Of a stretch of DNA of 64,000 nucleotides, positions 26,786 through 36,110 are shown one piece after another; position 1 is the stretch's first letter; each line of letters starts with the position of its first letter. Origin of the DNA: Pirellulaceae bacterium (lineage in GTDB: Bacteria > Planctomycetota > Planctomycetia > Pirellulales > Pirellulaceae); assembly GCA_028280445.1 (NCBI GenBank), contig JANQLU010000047.1:20961-84960 (forward strand), given 5' to 3'. The notes under the pieces are model-generated. The model did not search any database. It had not been told where the DNA came from and worked only from the letters and a program-made list of their open reading frames with translations. Both the position numbers and the translations under genes were made by a program.

Positions 26786-28264
26786 ATGAAATATTCGAAA
26801 AAACTTTCTTCTCTCACTTTGTTTTCGGCACTGTTGATCGCCTTGGTCGCAAGTCCTTTGGCAGCACAGTCAGCACCCCCCAAGGACTCGCCAAAGCAGG
26901 AAAAATCGGCGACTCCCAAAACAGAAAAACCGGCTGAAAAAAAACAGGAAGACAAAAAATCTCCTGAAAAAAAGCAGGAAACAAAGAAGCCCGAAGCCAA
27001 GAAACAAGAGCCAATAAGTACCCGTTCGCGCGCCAGTTCGTTTTACAAAGAAAATTCTCAACTTCGAAAGTTATTTGAACCGGTTGTCGCCGAAGCCAAG
27101 CAACACACGGTTTCGGTTTTGCGCGGTACGAGACGTGTCGCTTACGGAGTCATTGTCGATTCAACGGGTTTGATTTTGACGAAAAGCAGCGAGCTTCGCA
27201 GCCCTCTGAAGTGTCGTTTACCCGGACGAAAAGAGCCGGTTGATGCAACGATTTTTGGAATCGACCCCGAAACCGATCTGGCTCTGCTCAAAGTCAACGA
27301 AACCATGTTGCCGTTTCAGCGATTTGATCCTCAATATAAATCGCCTGCGGTTGGCAGTTGGGTTGCCGTTCCTGACACTACCGGATCTCCAATTTCCATT
27401 GGAGTCGTCAGTGTCGGTGACCGCAAAATTCCGCCCGCTAGCGGATTTATGGGAGTTCAATTGGCGCAAGCACCGTCGAAAAACGGTGTCAAAGTCGATT
27501 TGGTTATGCCTGGGTTGCCGGCCGACAATGCTGGTGTCAAGGTCAACGATATCATCATCGAGGTCAACGGTGTCAAAACACCCAACCGAGTCAAATTGAT
27601 TGAGGTCGTCAGCAAAAAACGTCCCGGCTCAAAAATCGACGTTACCGTAGTTCGTGATGGAAAAAACAAAAAAGTTCAAATCGTTTTGGGTGATCGAGAA
27701 AAACTAAACGCCCGGGAACAAGCTCGATCCAATCAGCAAAATACGATGAGCGGTTCTCGAAGCGACCGACGCAAAGATTTCCCGCTGGCATTTCGTCACG
27801 ACGGCTATCTCGTTCGTACCGAGGTTGGCGGCCCAGTCGTTGATCTCGATGGCAAAGTCGTCGGTATCAATATCGCTCGTGGTGGTCGCGTCGAAAGCTT
27901 GGCGCTGCCCAATAGCATTGTTTTCGGCGTCATCGAAAAATTGAAAACCGGCAACTTCAAACCGTCGATTGTCAATAAAGGGAAAATCGAGCTGATTGAA
28001 AAACAACTTACCGCGATGGAAAAAAACACGAAGTTGGATGACAAAAAATTGGAACTGCGTCAAGAATACGAGACGCAAGAAGCAATTGCCGATCAGTTGA
28101 AAAAAACGATTGAGAATATTCAAAAGCAAATCGACGCTGCTGAAAAAGAGAAAAAAGCGGCACAGGCAAAACTGAAAAAATTGAAAACCGAACGTGATTT
28201 GTTTGAGAAAAATCGCAAAGAACTGAAAAAGCAACTCGAACGTTTAAAAACCGGTATGGGTTAA
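26786..28264 (+). CDS. Inactive HtrA-like protein with internal PDZ
   Basis: The product is 492 aa. It has a signal peptide (1-27), a Lys/Pro/Glu-rich linker (28-80), a trypsin-like first barrel (95-215), a PDZ domain (about 220-302), the second-barrel active-site strand (335-375) and a C-terminal coiled coil (405-490). The Asp motif (TDLALLK, Asp164) is kept, but the His position reads LTKSSEL and the Ser motif reads EVGGPVVDLDG, with Val347 in place of Ser. It should therefore not cleave peptides. The PDZ sits before the Ser strand rather than after the protease domain. It likely binds substrates or scaffolds the active protease encoded upstream. Confidence 0.85.
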   Translation: MKYSKKLSSLTLFSALLIALVASPLAAQSAPPKDSPKQEKSATPKTEKPAEKKQEDKKSPEKKQETKKPEAKKQEPISTRSRASSFYKENSQLRKLFEPVVAEAKQHTVSVLRGTRRVAYGVIVDSTGLILTKSSELRSPLKCRLPGRKEPVDATIFGIDPETDLALLKVNETMLPFQRFDPQYKSPAVGSWVAVPDTTGSPISIGVVSVGDRKIPPASGFMGVQLAQAPSKNGVKVDLVMPGLPADNAGVKVNDIIIEVNGVKTPNRVKLIEVVSKKRPGSKIDVTVVRDGKNKKVQIVLGDREKLNAREQARSNQQNTMSGSRSDRRKDFPLAFRHDGYLVRTEVGGPVVDLDGKVVGINIARGGRVESLALPNSIVFGVIEKLKTGNFKPSIVNKGKIELIEKQLTAMEKNTKLDDKKLELRQEYETQEAIADQLKKTIENIQKQIDAAEKEKKAAQAKLKKLKTERDLFEKNRKELKKQLERLKTGMG

Positions 28265-28288
28265 TTTTCGTTTCTAAAAAAAACAACA

Positions 28289-28322
28289 ACCTCAAGCATC
28301 ATCCAGTGCTTGAGGTTTTTTT
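28289..28322. terminator. Bidirectional terminator
   Basis: A 9-bp stem (28289-28297 with 28308-28316) has A-run and T-run flanks, serving the HtrA-like pair and the convergent ruvX gene, whose stop codon lies within it. Confidence 0.85.
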
Positions 28323-28783
28323 GTGTCACGATTGGATTCGAGAAAAGCAGACAACAGAATTTGTGCGGCCAGTTTATCCAATCGGGCTTTTCGTTTCTTC
28401 TTGGTCAGCTCGGCGTCCAGCAAGTACTGTTCGGCAATGACTGACGTAAATCGTTCGTCGTAAAAAGTCACTGGCAGACCCGTCAATTCCTGAAGCCATT
28501 TGCCAAACTCGCGCGATTCAATCGATTTCTGGCTTTCGTCGCCACTCAGATGAACCGGCAATCCGACGACAAATCCAACCAATTGTTCTTCCTCAGCCAA
28601 TCGGGCGAAAAAATCTGCGTCGTGCTTGAGCCCCCGACGAGTGTAATTTTCCAGCGGGCTGGCTAATGACTGCTCGGCATTGCAAATCGCGATGCCAATT
28701 CGCACAGTTCCATAGTCGATACCCGCCAAACGCCCTGTCCGCGGCACACTCTCCGATTTCGATTTGTCATCTCCAGTATTCAA
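28292..28783 (-). CDS. ruvX: Putative pre-16S rRNA nuclease / Holliday junction resolvase
   Basis: The product is 163 aa of the YqgF/RuvX family. Motifs: GIDYGTVRIGIAI (first catalytic Asp), VVGLPVHLSGDES, FYDERFTSV (Glu) and KLAAQILLSAFLE with the last acidic region. YqgF proteins process the 5' end of pre-16S rRNA, and Holliday junction resolution is proposed. It starts at TTG 28783 with no ATG nearby, five bases after the lipase stop, so it is probably translationally coupled. An acidic/Ser N-terminal extension of about 15 residues precedes the domain. Confidence 0.9.
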   Translation of the reverse strand: MNTGDDKSKSESVPRTGRLAGIDYGTVRIGIAICNAEQSLASPLENYTRRGLKHDADFFARLAEEEQLVGFVVGLPVHLSGDESQKSIESREFGKWLQELTGLPVTFYDERFTSVIAEQYLLDAELTKKKRKARLDKLAAQILLSAFLESNRDTKKPQALDDA

Positions 28784-28787
28784 TTTT

Positions 28788-29657
28788 TTATTCAGAAAAA
28801 TGACCTGTTTTTAAAAACCGCACGGTTGCTGCGATGACTTTTTTGTCTTTCATGATCGTACCGTGCATCAAGAAATCTTCGTAGCGGTCAGTTTCATTTT
28901 CCAGTTGAGTTTCCGCCAAACTCACGGTCCAATCGTCCGGCCCTGGCAAAAAAGGATTGCTCAAAAAATGCAATTTTTGCTGGGCACCCGCGATCACCCC
29001 AAATTCCAAGTCAGGAACGGCGAGTTCGGATTTAACTTCATCCCAGCGCCAGGAAAACTCACGCCCTCCGACTCCGGAAATGACGTTAAACAACAAACTG
29101 AATTTCAACCACCGCGCCAATTTGGAACCTTGATTTGGCGGAGCAATCATCACCATGCGATGCAATGATTTTTGTTGCGACGATTCGGGTTGCTGCTGGA
29201 GATCGTACAAAAATCGACGCACCACCAGATTCCCCATGCTGTGTCCAACGAAACTGACTTGCCCGAAAGGCAGATGTTCAACGACGCTACTCAAACCTCG
29301 AGCATTGTCTTGAATGCGCTGGCGCGTGCTCGCGTAGCTGAGCCTGGCGGTTTCAAATCCAGCTTCTTGAATCGCGCGTTCCATTTTGCGAAGCGTGTTT
29401 CGTGTACGATTCATTCCGTGCAGCAACAGAACAATCGGCCCATCGGTTGGCAAATCGTTCGGTGCAATTTCATCAAACCTTGCCACACATTGTTCGTAGC
29501 TGCCACTTTCAACCAAACGGTTCTCTGGATCGAGAATTCGCGCCCGCTGCATCCGCCAATGCCGCTGCAACCGCCAACCGTGGCACCACCGCCAATCTGT
29601 CCAAAATTGGAGGCCGCCCAAAGTTTTGCGTCCCGTCGGTTTTGAATTGCTATCCAT
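28788..29657 (-). CDS. Alpha/beta hydrolase, lipase-like
   Basis: The product is about 289 aa (ATG at 29657; the frame opens at TTG 29660). It shows an oxyanion motif LLLHGMNRT, nucleophile elbow FVGHSMGNLVVRR and a C-terminal catalytic His in FLMHGTIM or GHFSE. The region after the elbow (MVMIAPPNQGSKLARWL) resembles bacterial PGAP1/lipase-type esterases. There is no clear signal peptide. Its stop is just before ruvX, giving a two-gene operon. Confidence 0.8.
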   Translation of the reverse strand: MDSNSKPTGRKTLGGLQFWTDWRWCHGWRLQRHWRMQRARILDPENRLVESGSYEQCVARFDEIAPNDLPTDGPIVLLLHGMNRTRNTLRKMERAIQEAGFETARLSYASTRQRIQDNARGLSSVVEHLPFGQVSFVGHSMGNLVVRRFLYDLQQQPESSQQKSLHRMVMIAPPNQGSKLARWLKFSLLFNVISGVGGREFSWRWDEVKSELAVPDLEFGVIAGAQQKLHFLSNPFLPGPDDWTVSLAETQLENETDRYEDFLMHGTIMKDKKVIAATVRFLKTGHFSE

Positions 29658-29750
29658 CAAACGGTTCTTGAGTATTGGTACTCGAAATACGTTTCTACTT
29701 CGTTTGTTAAAGTGTCATTGACGTTTTAGGCCTGAAAACTTTCATTTCGA

Positions 29751-29893
29751 GTGCCACTGGCTCTGCCAGTGTTTTTTGTTTCGGTTTCGACACAAGTGTC
29801 AAAAATCATAACCCGAAGCGTGAGCGAGGGAACTCAGCCACACCGATGTGTAGCGAAACGCGGTCCCTCACTAACGTTTCGGGTTATGATTCC
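29751..29893. repeat. Family D unit and family E inverted repeat
   Basis: A family D palindrome at 29751-29771 (GTGCCACTGGCTCTGCCAGTG type) is followed by a family E inverted pair at 29809-29893, whose arms AATCATAACCCGAAGCGTGA and TCACTAACGTTTCGGGTTAT match the cluster near 20.4 kb. Confidence 0.75.
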
Positions 29894-29962
29894 AATCACC
29901 ATTGTCTATGGCACTAATACTGCTTCGCAAACCCACGACGTTCTACATATCGTCGAAACGGC

Positions 29963-31045
29963 TCACAGATACTCGTTCATTTCTCGCGATTCCAGTGCAG
30001 CAACAATTTTTTTCACATCCGCTTCGCGTGATTTGTGAACGACCAACGTTGCATCGGCCGTGCGGATGACGATGCAGTCCTCCATTCCAACCGTTGCCAC
30101 GAGATGGCCATCATCATTGTCGTTGCGAACAATGCAATTTTTGGTATCAACGGTCAGTTGGTTTCCAATTAATGTATTGGCATCCTGATCTTGTCCAACC
30201 AACCGCTCGAGTGCTGTCCAATTTCCAACATCGTCCCAATCAAACGGCGCTTGAACAACGCAAACCGGTTGATATTTTTCCATCACCGCAAAGTCAATTG
30301 AGACACCCTGGATCGCATGAAATTCGCGATTCAAAACTTCGTCGAACGACGGACTGCCGATGGCCAGTCCAATCGTATCGATGTGAGCCGCCATTTGCGG
30401 TTCGAATTTTCTCAACGCGTTCAAAATCGTTTTTGCTTTCCAGACGAAAATTCCTGAATTCCAATAAAACGAGCCTTGTTCGAGAAATTGTTCTGCGGTT
30501 TGCAAATCGGGCTTTTCACGAAACCGTTCAACGTTAAACGTCTCGGGACCGTCGGTCGGAATCGTATCTCCGCGCTCGATATAACCAAACACCGTCGCTG
30601 GATAACTTGGTTTGATCCCGAATGTCAAAATGCGGTTGGGATTCTCGTCAACCAATTGCGTGGCGTGTTTGATCGCCGATTGAAAAGCTTCGGTATCGGA
30701 AATGACATGATCCGACGGCATGACCACCATGGTTCCGTCTTCGTCGGCCGCGGCGACCAGCGCGGCGGCAAGTCCCACACATGGTGCGGTGTCACGTTTA
30801 CATGGCTCTCCCAAAACACATTCTGCTGGAATGTCTGGCAGCTGCTGTCTGATTTTGTCGGTTAGGCGTGTATTGGTAACAATGCGAACGTTTTCAACGG
30901 GACAAAGGCCTGCCATCCGACGAACCGTTGCTTGAATCATCGTTTCGGCGCCGGTGATCGCTAACAGCTGTTTCGGATGATCTTGCCGGCTGGCAGGCCA
31001 AAATCGAGTGCCTGCACCACCGGCCATAATTATTGCGTGGATCAT
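29963..31045 (-). CDS. manC: Mannose-1-phosphate guanylyltransferase
   Basis: The product is about 360 aa from ATG at 31045 (the frame opens 9 codons earlier without better support). It has the nucleotidyltransferase signature IIMAGGAGTRFWPASRQ with HPKQLL, then VVMPSDHVI (metal-binding Asp), FREKPD and WNSGIFVWKA, all typical of GDP-mannose pyrophosphorylases. It lacks the C-terminal isomerase domain of the bifunctional enzymes. It makes GDP-mannose for polysaccharide or glycolipid synthesis. A separate phosphomannose isomerase is encoded at 39780-40790. Confidence 0.92.
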   Translation of the reverse strand: MIHAIIMAGGAGTRFWPASRQDHPKQLLAITGAETMIQATVRRMAGLCPVENVRIVTNTRLTDKIRQQLPDIPAECVLGEPCKRDTAPCVGLAAALVAAADEDGTMVVMPSDHVISDTEAFQSAIKHATQLVDENPNRILTFGIKPSYPATVFGYIERGDTIPTDGPETFNVERFREKPDLQTAEQFLEQGSFYWNSGIFVWKAKTILNALRKFEPQMAAHIDTIGLAIGSPSFDEVLNREFHAIQGVSIDFAVMEKYQPVCVVQAPFDWDDVGNWTALERLVGQDQDANTLIGNQLTVDTKNCIVRNDNDDGHLVATVGMEDCIVIRTADATLVVHKSREADVKKIVAALESREMNEYL

Positions 31046-31072
31046 ATTTGCTTTCTCAAATTCTCTGATCAA

Positions 31073-31130
31073 GTAGGGCCGGTTCCCACCGGCCGTTTTG
31101 TTGGATTCGGCCGGTGGGAACCGGCCCTAC
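31073..31130. repeat. Family A palindromic repeat, near perfect
   Basis: One of the best preserved copies, with arms GTAGGGCCGGTTCCCACCGG and CCGGTGGGAACCGGCCCTAC, located between manC and the UDP-sugar pyrophosphorylase gene. Confidence 0.9.
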
Positions 31131-31167
31131 TAGTCGTAATTTTTCAAGTCAATATTTGGTCACCAAC

Positions 31168-32568
31168 TCAAACCAAATAGGTTGGCTCGCTAATGATACC
31201 ACCACGTTCCATTTTTTCGGCCAGTTGCTTTTCGTGAATCGCAAACAACGGACTGATCTCCACGGGAACTCCCGAATCCACCGTGACACCGATTTCGTTC
31301 AGCCACCGTTTGTGTTGATCGACCATGGCCGCTTTTGTCGTTTCTGCCGTTTCCGTTGTTGCCGGCGGTGCATTTTTTACAGCGGCAAATCCATCTGCCG
31401 GATCAACTTCGATGGCCAAGGCGTTGGCGGCAAACGGAAGTAGGTCAAAAATAAATTTTTCAAACTTAACAGCGTTCGGTTCGCTTGGGTCAACCAGATT
31501 TCCAGCTTCATCGACGAACGGCACTTTTTTGTAGGCCCTGTGAAATGGTAAGCTGCCATCGTTTTCCACAACTCGTTTTAAAAACGATGTTTCAAAGGCA
31601 TGGACGGCAATACTGCCCGCCCATAATTTGAGATTGCCTGCCTCATCCGTTTGTTCGGCGTATTGGGGTGGCAAATCACTGTACTCAATAATCTGAACTC
31701 GCCCGTCGATGCTGACCAAATTCCCCACGCGTTGCAACGGTTCGGATTTTCGCACGACTTGGGATGTCATCTCGGACGCTAACAATTTGTGATAACCGAT
31801 CGTTAGCGGATCACAAACTTGCATCAACGGGTTGTCAATTTGTCCATAGAAAATCGTTTCGATGCCACGATCCTGCATGGTTTGCAAACACCCGTGTTTT
31901 TGTAATGCAGCAACCATGCCACCGTGACCATCTGGACTGGTAAACAACCGATCCTTGGCCGCGAGTAGCAGATTTCCCGTCTGTCGATCCACCGCAGGCA
32001 TCGTCCCCTGACAAAAAACCTGGCAATCATCAGCCGGTATTCCAAAATTGTGATGCAACGTCAAAAAATCGACCGTGTCCTGATCGGTCGCGGGACTGGA
32101 CATGACAAACAACGGAATGGTCTTGCCGTAATACCGAGAGTAGCCCAGAACTTTCTCAAAAATCACTTGAAACAAGCTGTTGTTCGAAATGGGCCCGATA
32201 GGATACATCCCTTTGGGTTTGTCAAACCCGAGCCTGGAACCTTGGCCGCCTGCGACAAGAATCATTCCGACTTTACCGTCTCGCAACAATTGTTCACCAC
32301 AATCGATTGCCTCATCGCGGCTGAATTTCTCGTGCCCCTGCCCGAGCGCGATCGCAGCTGGAGGTTCCGCCCGACTGGCCAATTCGCTCCAATCGCAATC
32401 AGACGATTCGTTGGCAAACAGTGACCGGATCTCTTCGAAGTCAATCTGCCCAATCTGATCCAGGAGCTGAACTCGTTGTTCGTCGTCGAGCTGTTCCATA
32501 AACGCCAACAAATGTTGTTGACCAACATCGGCAAGGATCGATTCGATTTCTAGCTGCAGATTATTCAT
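31168..32568 (-). CDS. UDP-sugar pyrophosphorylase (UAP/UDPGP family)
   Basis: The product is 466 aa. Its signature GGQGSRLGFDKPKGMYPIG is that of eukaryote-type UDP-N-acetylhexosamine pyrophosphorylases, followed by MSSPATDQDT, QGTMPAVD, GHGGMVAALQ and IDNPLMQVCDP. It should make UDP-GlcNAc, UDP-Glc or a similar sugar nucleotide from UTP. The family is found in planctomycetes and other bacteria beside the usual GlmU. The start is 10 bp after the membrane protein gene upstream, suggesting one operon. Confidence 0.9.
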   Translation of the reverse strand: MNNLQLEIESILADVGQQHLLAFMEQLDDEQRVQLLDQIGQIDFEEIRSLFANESSDCDWSELASRAEPPAAIALGQGHEKFSRDEAIDCGEQLLRDGKVGMILVAGGQGSRLGFDKPKGMYPIGPISNNSLFQVIFEKVLGYSRYYGKTIPLFVMSSPATDQDTVDFLTLHHNFGIPADDCQVFCQGTMPAVDRQTGNLLLAAKDRLFTSPDGHGGMVAALQKHGCLQTMQDRGIETIFYGQIDNPLMQVCDPLTIGYHKLLASEMTSQVVRKSEPLQRVGNLVSIDGRVQIIEYSDLPPQYAEQTDEAGNLKLWAGSIAVHAFETSFLKRVVENDGSLPFHRAYKKVPFVDEAGNLVDPSEPNAVKFEKFIFDLLPFAANALAIEVDPADGFAAVKNAPPATTETAETTKAAMVDQHKRWLNEIGVTVDSGVPVEISPLFAIHEKQLAEKMERGGIISEPTYLV

Positions 32569-32578
32569 CTTCGTTTCG

Positions 32579-33523
32579 CTATCCCGCTGCAGAAAGTTTT
32601 TGCTGATTCACATGTGAAATCAAGAACTTGATGAGAATTTCAGTCCCAACAGGGTTGGTATCGATCAGCTTGATTTCCGCTCGAATACCAAATCGGGTTG
32701 CATCGGTGATTTTGACATTGATAGGCGGTCCCGCCAGTTGTTGAAATTCAATCGCCGGTGTTTCAGCTAGGCTTGGATAAAATGGGATATGGACGACACC
32801 TGAATTTTCATCGGCGGCAAACGATTGTCTGATGCTGGCTACCACCGTGATTTCGTTGTCGCGCGATGTATAAACAATTTTTCTGATTACATCGTCTGTT
32901 GATTCGTCTGACTCGTCATTCTCGTCCATTGGTGCCGCGCCCGGCCCGTCTTGTTGACACAATGAAAGTAAAAGCGCGTCGTTCGAGCAATCGTGATCGT
33001 CGTCGACAATTTCGTCTGCAACCGTCTGGTTGGATTCGCTCAATTCTGGCGTTTCGTTGTCCGGTCGTTCGTCATCGCTGGTTTCGGACAAATTCGATTG
33101 AAAGCTTGACTTCTTCACCAACGCCTCAGCAATGCAAACACCGAGCAAAAAAAATGGTCCAACCAGCCAGAAGGTTGAAATCGACAATACGACGGACCAG
33201 ACCAGCACGACCATCCATGCGTTTGAAATCGGGAAATTCGTTCGTCCGCCTTCATTCGGCTGTTCGACCAATCGTTTGGCAATTAAAGCGATCGAAATCA
33301 GCAACAACGCCAATATTGCGGGTAATTGCTCGACTCCGCCACCAATCGCAGACCGTACGCAGATCGTCAACAACAACCCCACGGCAACCAAGCTCGAAAC
33401 TTGTAACACCGTCGTCGTCGATATCGATGAACAAATGGCCGCAAAATGTTGGCGAAAAGTACTCAAAGGGATAGCTGAAACTCTGGCAACGATCTGGTAA
33501 TTTGAACAGAATAAAAAATTCAA
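32579..33523 (-). CDS. Membrane protein with acidic linker and PilZ-like end
   Basis: The product is up to 314 aa, starting at TTG 33523 (a later TTG is possible). Three hydrophobic segments lie at about 40-60, 67-85 and 100-135. A long acidic linker (145-215) follows. A beta-rich C-terminal domain (about 217-310) with ITDATRFGIRAEIKL and GTEILIKF resembles PilZ or similar small barrels, but the RxxxR motif is not clear, so this is tentative. It lies 10 bp upstream of the UDP-sugar pyrophosphorylase gene, so a role in polysaccharide export or control is possible. Confidence 0.6.
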   Translation of the reverse strand: MNFLFCSNYQIVARVSAIPLSTFRQHFAAICSSISTTTVLQVSSLVAVGLLLTICVRSAIGGGVEQLPAILALLLISIALIAKRLVEQPNEGGRTNFPISNAWMVVLVWSVVLSISTFWLVGPFFLLGVCIAEALVKKSSFQSNLSETSDDERPDNETPELSESNQTVADEIVDDDHDCSNDALLLSLCQQDGPGAAPMDENDESDESTDDVIRKIVYTSRDNEITVVASIRQSFAADENSGVVHIPFYPSLAETPAIEFQQLAGPPINVKITDATRFGIRAEIKLIDTNPVGTEILIKFLISHVNQQKLSAAG

Positions 33524-33585
33524 GCGTTTTAATAAACGTCAAAGTTATCGTGGAATACGCCAATTCATTCTTGTGTGAGCCAAAA

Positions 33586-34341
33586 ATGCAATATTTCAAT
33601 CGAAAATGGAATGTCAAACTTCGTTCAATCTTGACCTTGACGATAGCTTTGTCATTTTTCGCAGTGCCGCTATCCGGACAAGAAAAAACTGACACCAAAA
33701 ATGATGGTTACCAACAGTTGTTTGATGGAAAATCTCTCGAAGGTTGGTCGGGCAACAAAAAAATCTGGTCCGTCCAAGACGGTGCCATCACGGGTGAGAC
33801 AACCAAAGACAACCGAATCAAGGCAAATACGTTTTTGATCTGGCAAGGAAAACCGCTGGAAGATTTCGAATTGAAATTGAAATTTCGAATCTCAGGAAAC
33901 CGAGCAAATTCGGGAATTCAATTTCGCAGTGTGGACAAAGGCAACCATGTCGTTGGCGGCTACCAGGCAGACATCGACATCACTGGTCGCTTTATCGGAA
34001 TTTTATACGAAGAGCGTGGTCGCGGTATCCTGGCCCAACGCGGCAAAAAAGTCGAACGCTCGGCCGAAGGCAAATCCAAGGTCGTCGGTACAACAATGGA
34101 TGAAAAAAAATTCAAGGAAAAAGTAGACCCCAAAAAATGGTGTGAGTTTACGATTATCGCTCGAGGCAATCACATCGTTCAAAAAATTAACGGAATCACA
34201 ACTGTTGATTTCACGGACAACGAAACTAAAAAAGCGGCTTCGAAAGGAATCCTGGCCCTCCAATGCCACGTCGGACCGCCGATGAAAATTCAATTCAAGG
34301 ATATTCGTTTGAAACGACTCGGGTCGGCAGAAAAGAAATAG
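33586..34341 (+). CDS. DUF1080 / 3-keto-disaccharide hydrolase-like protein
   Basis: The product is 251 aa from ATG at 33586 (the frame opens at 33502, but the signal peptide starts here). A signal peptide ends near PLSGQ. The rest is the DUF1080 beta-sandwich: FDGKSLEGWSG, WSVQDGAITGE, FELKLKFRISG, NSGIQFRS, GGYQADID and the closing KGILALQCH...IQFKDIRLKRL. The family is greatly expanded in planctomycetes and acts on carbohydrates. It is exported. Confidence 0.9.
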   Translation: MQYFNRKWNVKLRSILTLTIALSFFAVPLSGQEKTDTKNDGYQQLFDGKSLEGWSGNKKIWSVQDGAITGETTKDNRIKANTFLIWQGKPLEDFELKLKFRISGNRANSGIQFRSVDKGNHVVGGYQADIDITGRFIGILYEERGRGILAQRGKKVERSAEGKSKVVGTTMDEKKFKEKVDPKKWCEFTIIARGNHIVQKINGITTVDFTDNETKKAASKGILALQCHVGPPMKIQFKDIRLKRLGSAEKK

Positions 34342-34371
34342 CCGTTGCTGCTCCGGACACGGGTCGTGGAG

Positions 34372-34575
34372 ATGGAACTCACGACCACGGTCCGCATTTC
34401 GCCAACAGCGCCCTTGCGATCATTCCAATTGGTACAAGCTGCAACACCCGCAGCGAAAGTGGCGCTATCAATCTGGCAAGACATCAAATCCAACATCTTG
34501 CAAGCCATGTTTCAATGGTATCTCTCATTTGCCGATACTCTTGAAATCATCACTTTGCCAGGTGGAACAACGTGA
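34372..34575 (+). CDS. Possible small coupled gene
   Basis: A 67-codon frame starts at ATG 34372 (GTGGAG upstream) and its stop TGA overlaps the GTG start of the next gene by four bases (GTGA at 34572-34575), the classic arrangement of coupled genes. The peptide is Ala/Thr/Leu-rich (PTAPLRSFQLVQAATPAAK) with an aromatic amphipathic C-terminal half. No family is recognised, and the overlap could be chance. Confidence 0.35.
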   Translation: MELTTTVRISPTAPLRSFQLVQAATPAAKVALSIWQDIKSNILQAMFQWYLSFADTLEIITLPGGTT

Positions 34576-35153
34576 TTCTGATTCAACTCATCATCCTTGC
34601 TGCCTTGTTAGGCTGGCTTTTGTGGACTCGACCAATTCGTTCGTGGATTTGCAGTTGTGAGCGCAAAGACTTGTTGTTCGGGGCAGCGATTCTCGGCGCC
34701 CTGGTATTGGGGCATGCGCTGGATTTCAGTCGTGCCACTTTTCCCTTGGTGAACTGGAGCATGTACACCGAAGTCAACGCCGAAGACGATTTTCAAGTCG
34801 TCAACGTGATCTGCCATTCCGACGACGGCCAACAAAAATCGCTCAATCCAATCGAGCTATATCCGTCGCTCTGCCATTGTTTTCCAGCCCGATTTACAGC
34901 GTTGGTCAAAGCGGCGGACGAGGGGAAATTAACTGAAAATGATACTCGCATTTACGATCGACTCATTCAGTCGATGAGTACCCAATATGCCGCCCGACAT
35001 GGCATGTCGCTCAAAACAACCAGGGTCGAACTTGTGAAAATCGACTCGCTTTCAGGCGCGACCATCGAACGAAAACTGGTTTCTGTTCATGACGCACGCC
35101 CAGCATCGAAAAACTCTGTTGTCTCCCGTAGCGCGACTCACGGAAACCACTGA
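34572..35153 (+). CDS. Membrane protein paired with HTTM gene
   Basis: The product is 193 aa. GTG at 34572 follows AGGTGG. Two hydrophobic segments (about 1-17 and 33-55) are followed by a soluble domain with several Cys and His (VICHSDD, LCHCFPARF). No named family is recognised. It lies 3 bp before the HTTM-like gene and most likely works with it. Confidence 0.65.
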   Translation: MILIQLIILAALLGWLLWTRPIRSWICSCERKDLLFGAAILGALVLGHALDFSRATFPLVNWSMYTEVNAEDDFQVVNVICHSDDGQQKSLNPIELYPSLCHCFPARFTALVKAADEGKLTENDTRIYDRLIQSMSTQYAARHGMSLKTTRVELVKIDSLSGATIERKLVSVHDARPASKNSVVSRSATHGNH

Positions 35154-35155
35154 AA

Positions 35156-36103
35156 ATGAACACGAACGACCAACGACAGCTACCTGAGTTCCAATTGTTG
35201 CATGGTGATGCCAGTAGCGCTGCCCTCGTTTTCTACCTCAAATTTTTCTTTACGATGTGGCTGATTCGCTACTTGTTTGATCCCCTCCAGACTCTCAGCA
35301 ATCTTCCACTGGAATACGCCGGGCCGGTTGGTCCGCTGCAATGGATGCCGGTGGCCTGGTACGAAGCGATCCATTCGTTTACCGGACTGATGATGTTACG
35401 TGCCGGGATTGTCGTTTGTGCCGTCGGCGTTTGGTTTGGCCGTACACGAATGATTTCGGCTATGATCGGTTGTGTTGTGCTGACGATGATTGCCTGTGTC
35501 ATTCGCGGATTCGGTGGCCAAATCAATCATGCGGAAATCGGGCCGCTGCTGGTCACCTGGGTTTTGACATTATTTTGTTTTCGTTTGCCACAAGATAAAA
35601 TTTCCGTTCCGACCACGCAAGAACATCCAACTGCTTCAGTCGCCTTGATAACGGCAACAATGGTCTTGGCACTGGTTTATGCATTTGTCGGTATTGCTCG
35701 TTTGACCAACGGAGGTGTCGAATTGTTTCTGGGCGATACAATTCAGCGACATGTGACTCGCGGGTCTTACTCGGATTGGGTCCTGCCTCAGAATTTTTCC
35801 AACTGGGTTCGCGACTACCCCGCGATTGCCTGGCAACTGAAAATTGGAACGCTACTGGTAACACTGGTTGAAATCGCAGCACCGTTTGCACTGATTTCAA
35901 AACGCGTCCGCTACGTCGTACTGATCACCATGCCGCTTTTTCATCTGGGTGCCATTTTGATGTTCAAGGTCATTTTTGTTGAACAGATGTTGTCGCTGAT
36001 CTTGTTGATCAACGTCTCGCCTTGGTTGGCAGCACGCGCCAGACAAAACGCGACGAAACGATCACAAAAACCTGCGGCTGACCCGCTGGTTCAAACGGGA
36101 TAG
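35156..36103 (+). CDS. HTTM-like multi-pass membrane protein
   Basis: The product is 315 aa with about seven membrane segments (25-45, 80-100, 105-130, 135-155, 175-195, 240-260, 265-285). The order and motifs (TMWLIRYLFDPL, HAEIGPLLVTWVLTLFCF, APFALISKRVRYVVL, MPLFHLGAILMF) fit the HTTM group related to vitamin K-dependent gamma-carboxylase membrane domains. The reaction is unknown. It follows its partner gene by 3 bp and is followed by a bidirectional terminator. Confidence 0.7.
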   Translation: MNTNDQRQLPEFQLLHGDASSAALVFYLKFFFTMWLIRYLFDPLQTLSNLPLEYAGPVGPLQWMPVAWYEAIHSFTGLMMLRAGIVVCAVGVWFGRTRMISAMIGCVVLTMIACVIRGFGGQINHAEIGPLLVTWVLTLFCFRLPQDKISVPTTQEHPTASVALITATMVLALVYAFVGIARLTNGGVELFLGDTIQRHVTRGSYSDWVLPQNFSNWVRDYPAIAWQLKIGTLLVTLVEIAAPFALISKRVRYVVLITMPLFHLGAILMFKVIFVEQMLSLILLINVSPWLAARARQNATKRSQKPAADPLVQTG

Positions 36104-36110
36104 AGAAAAA

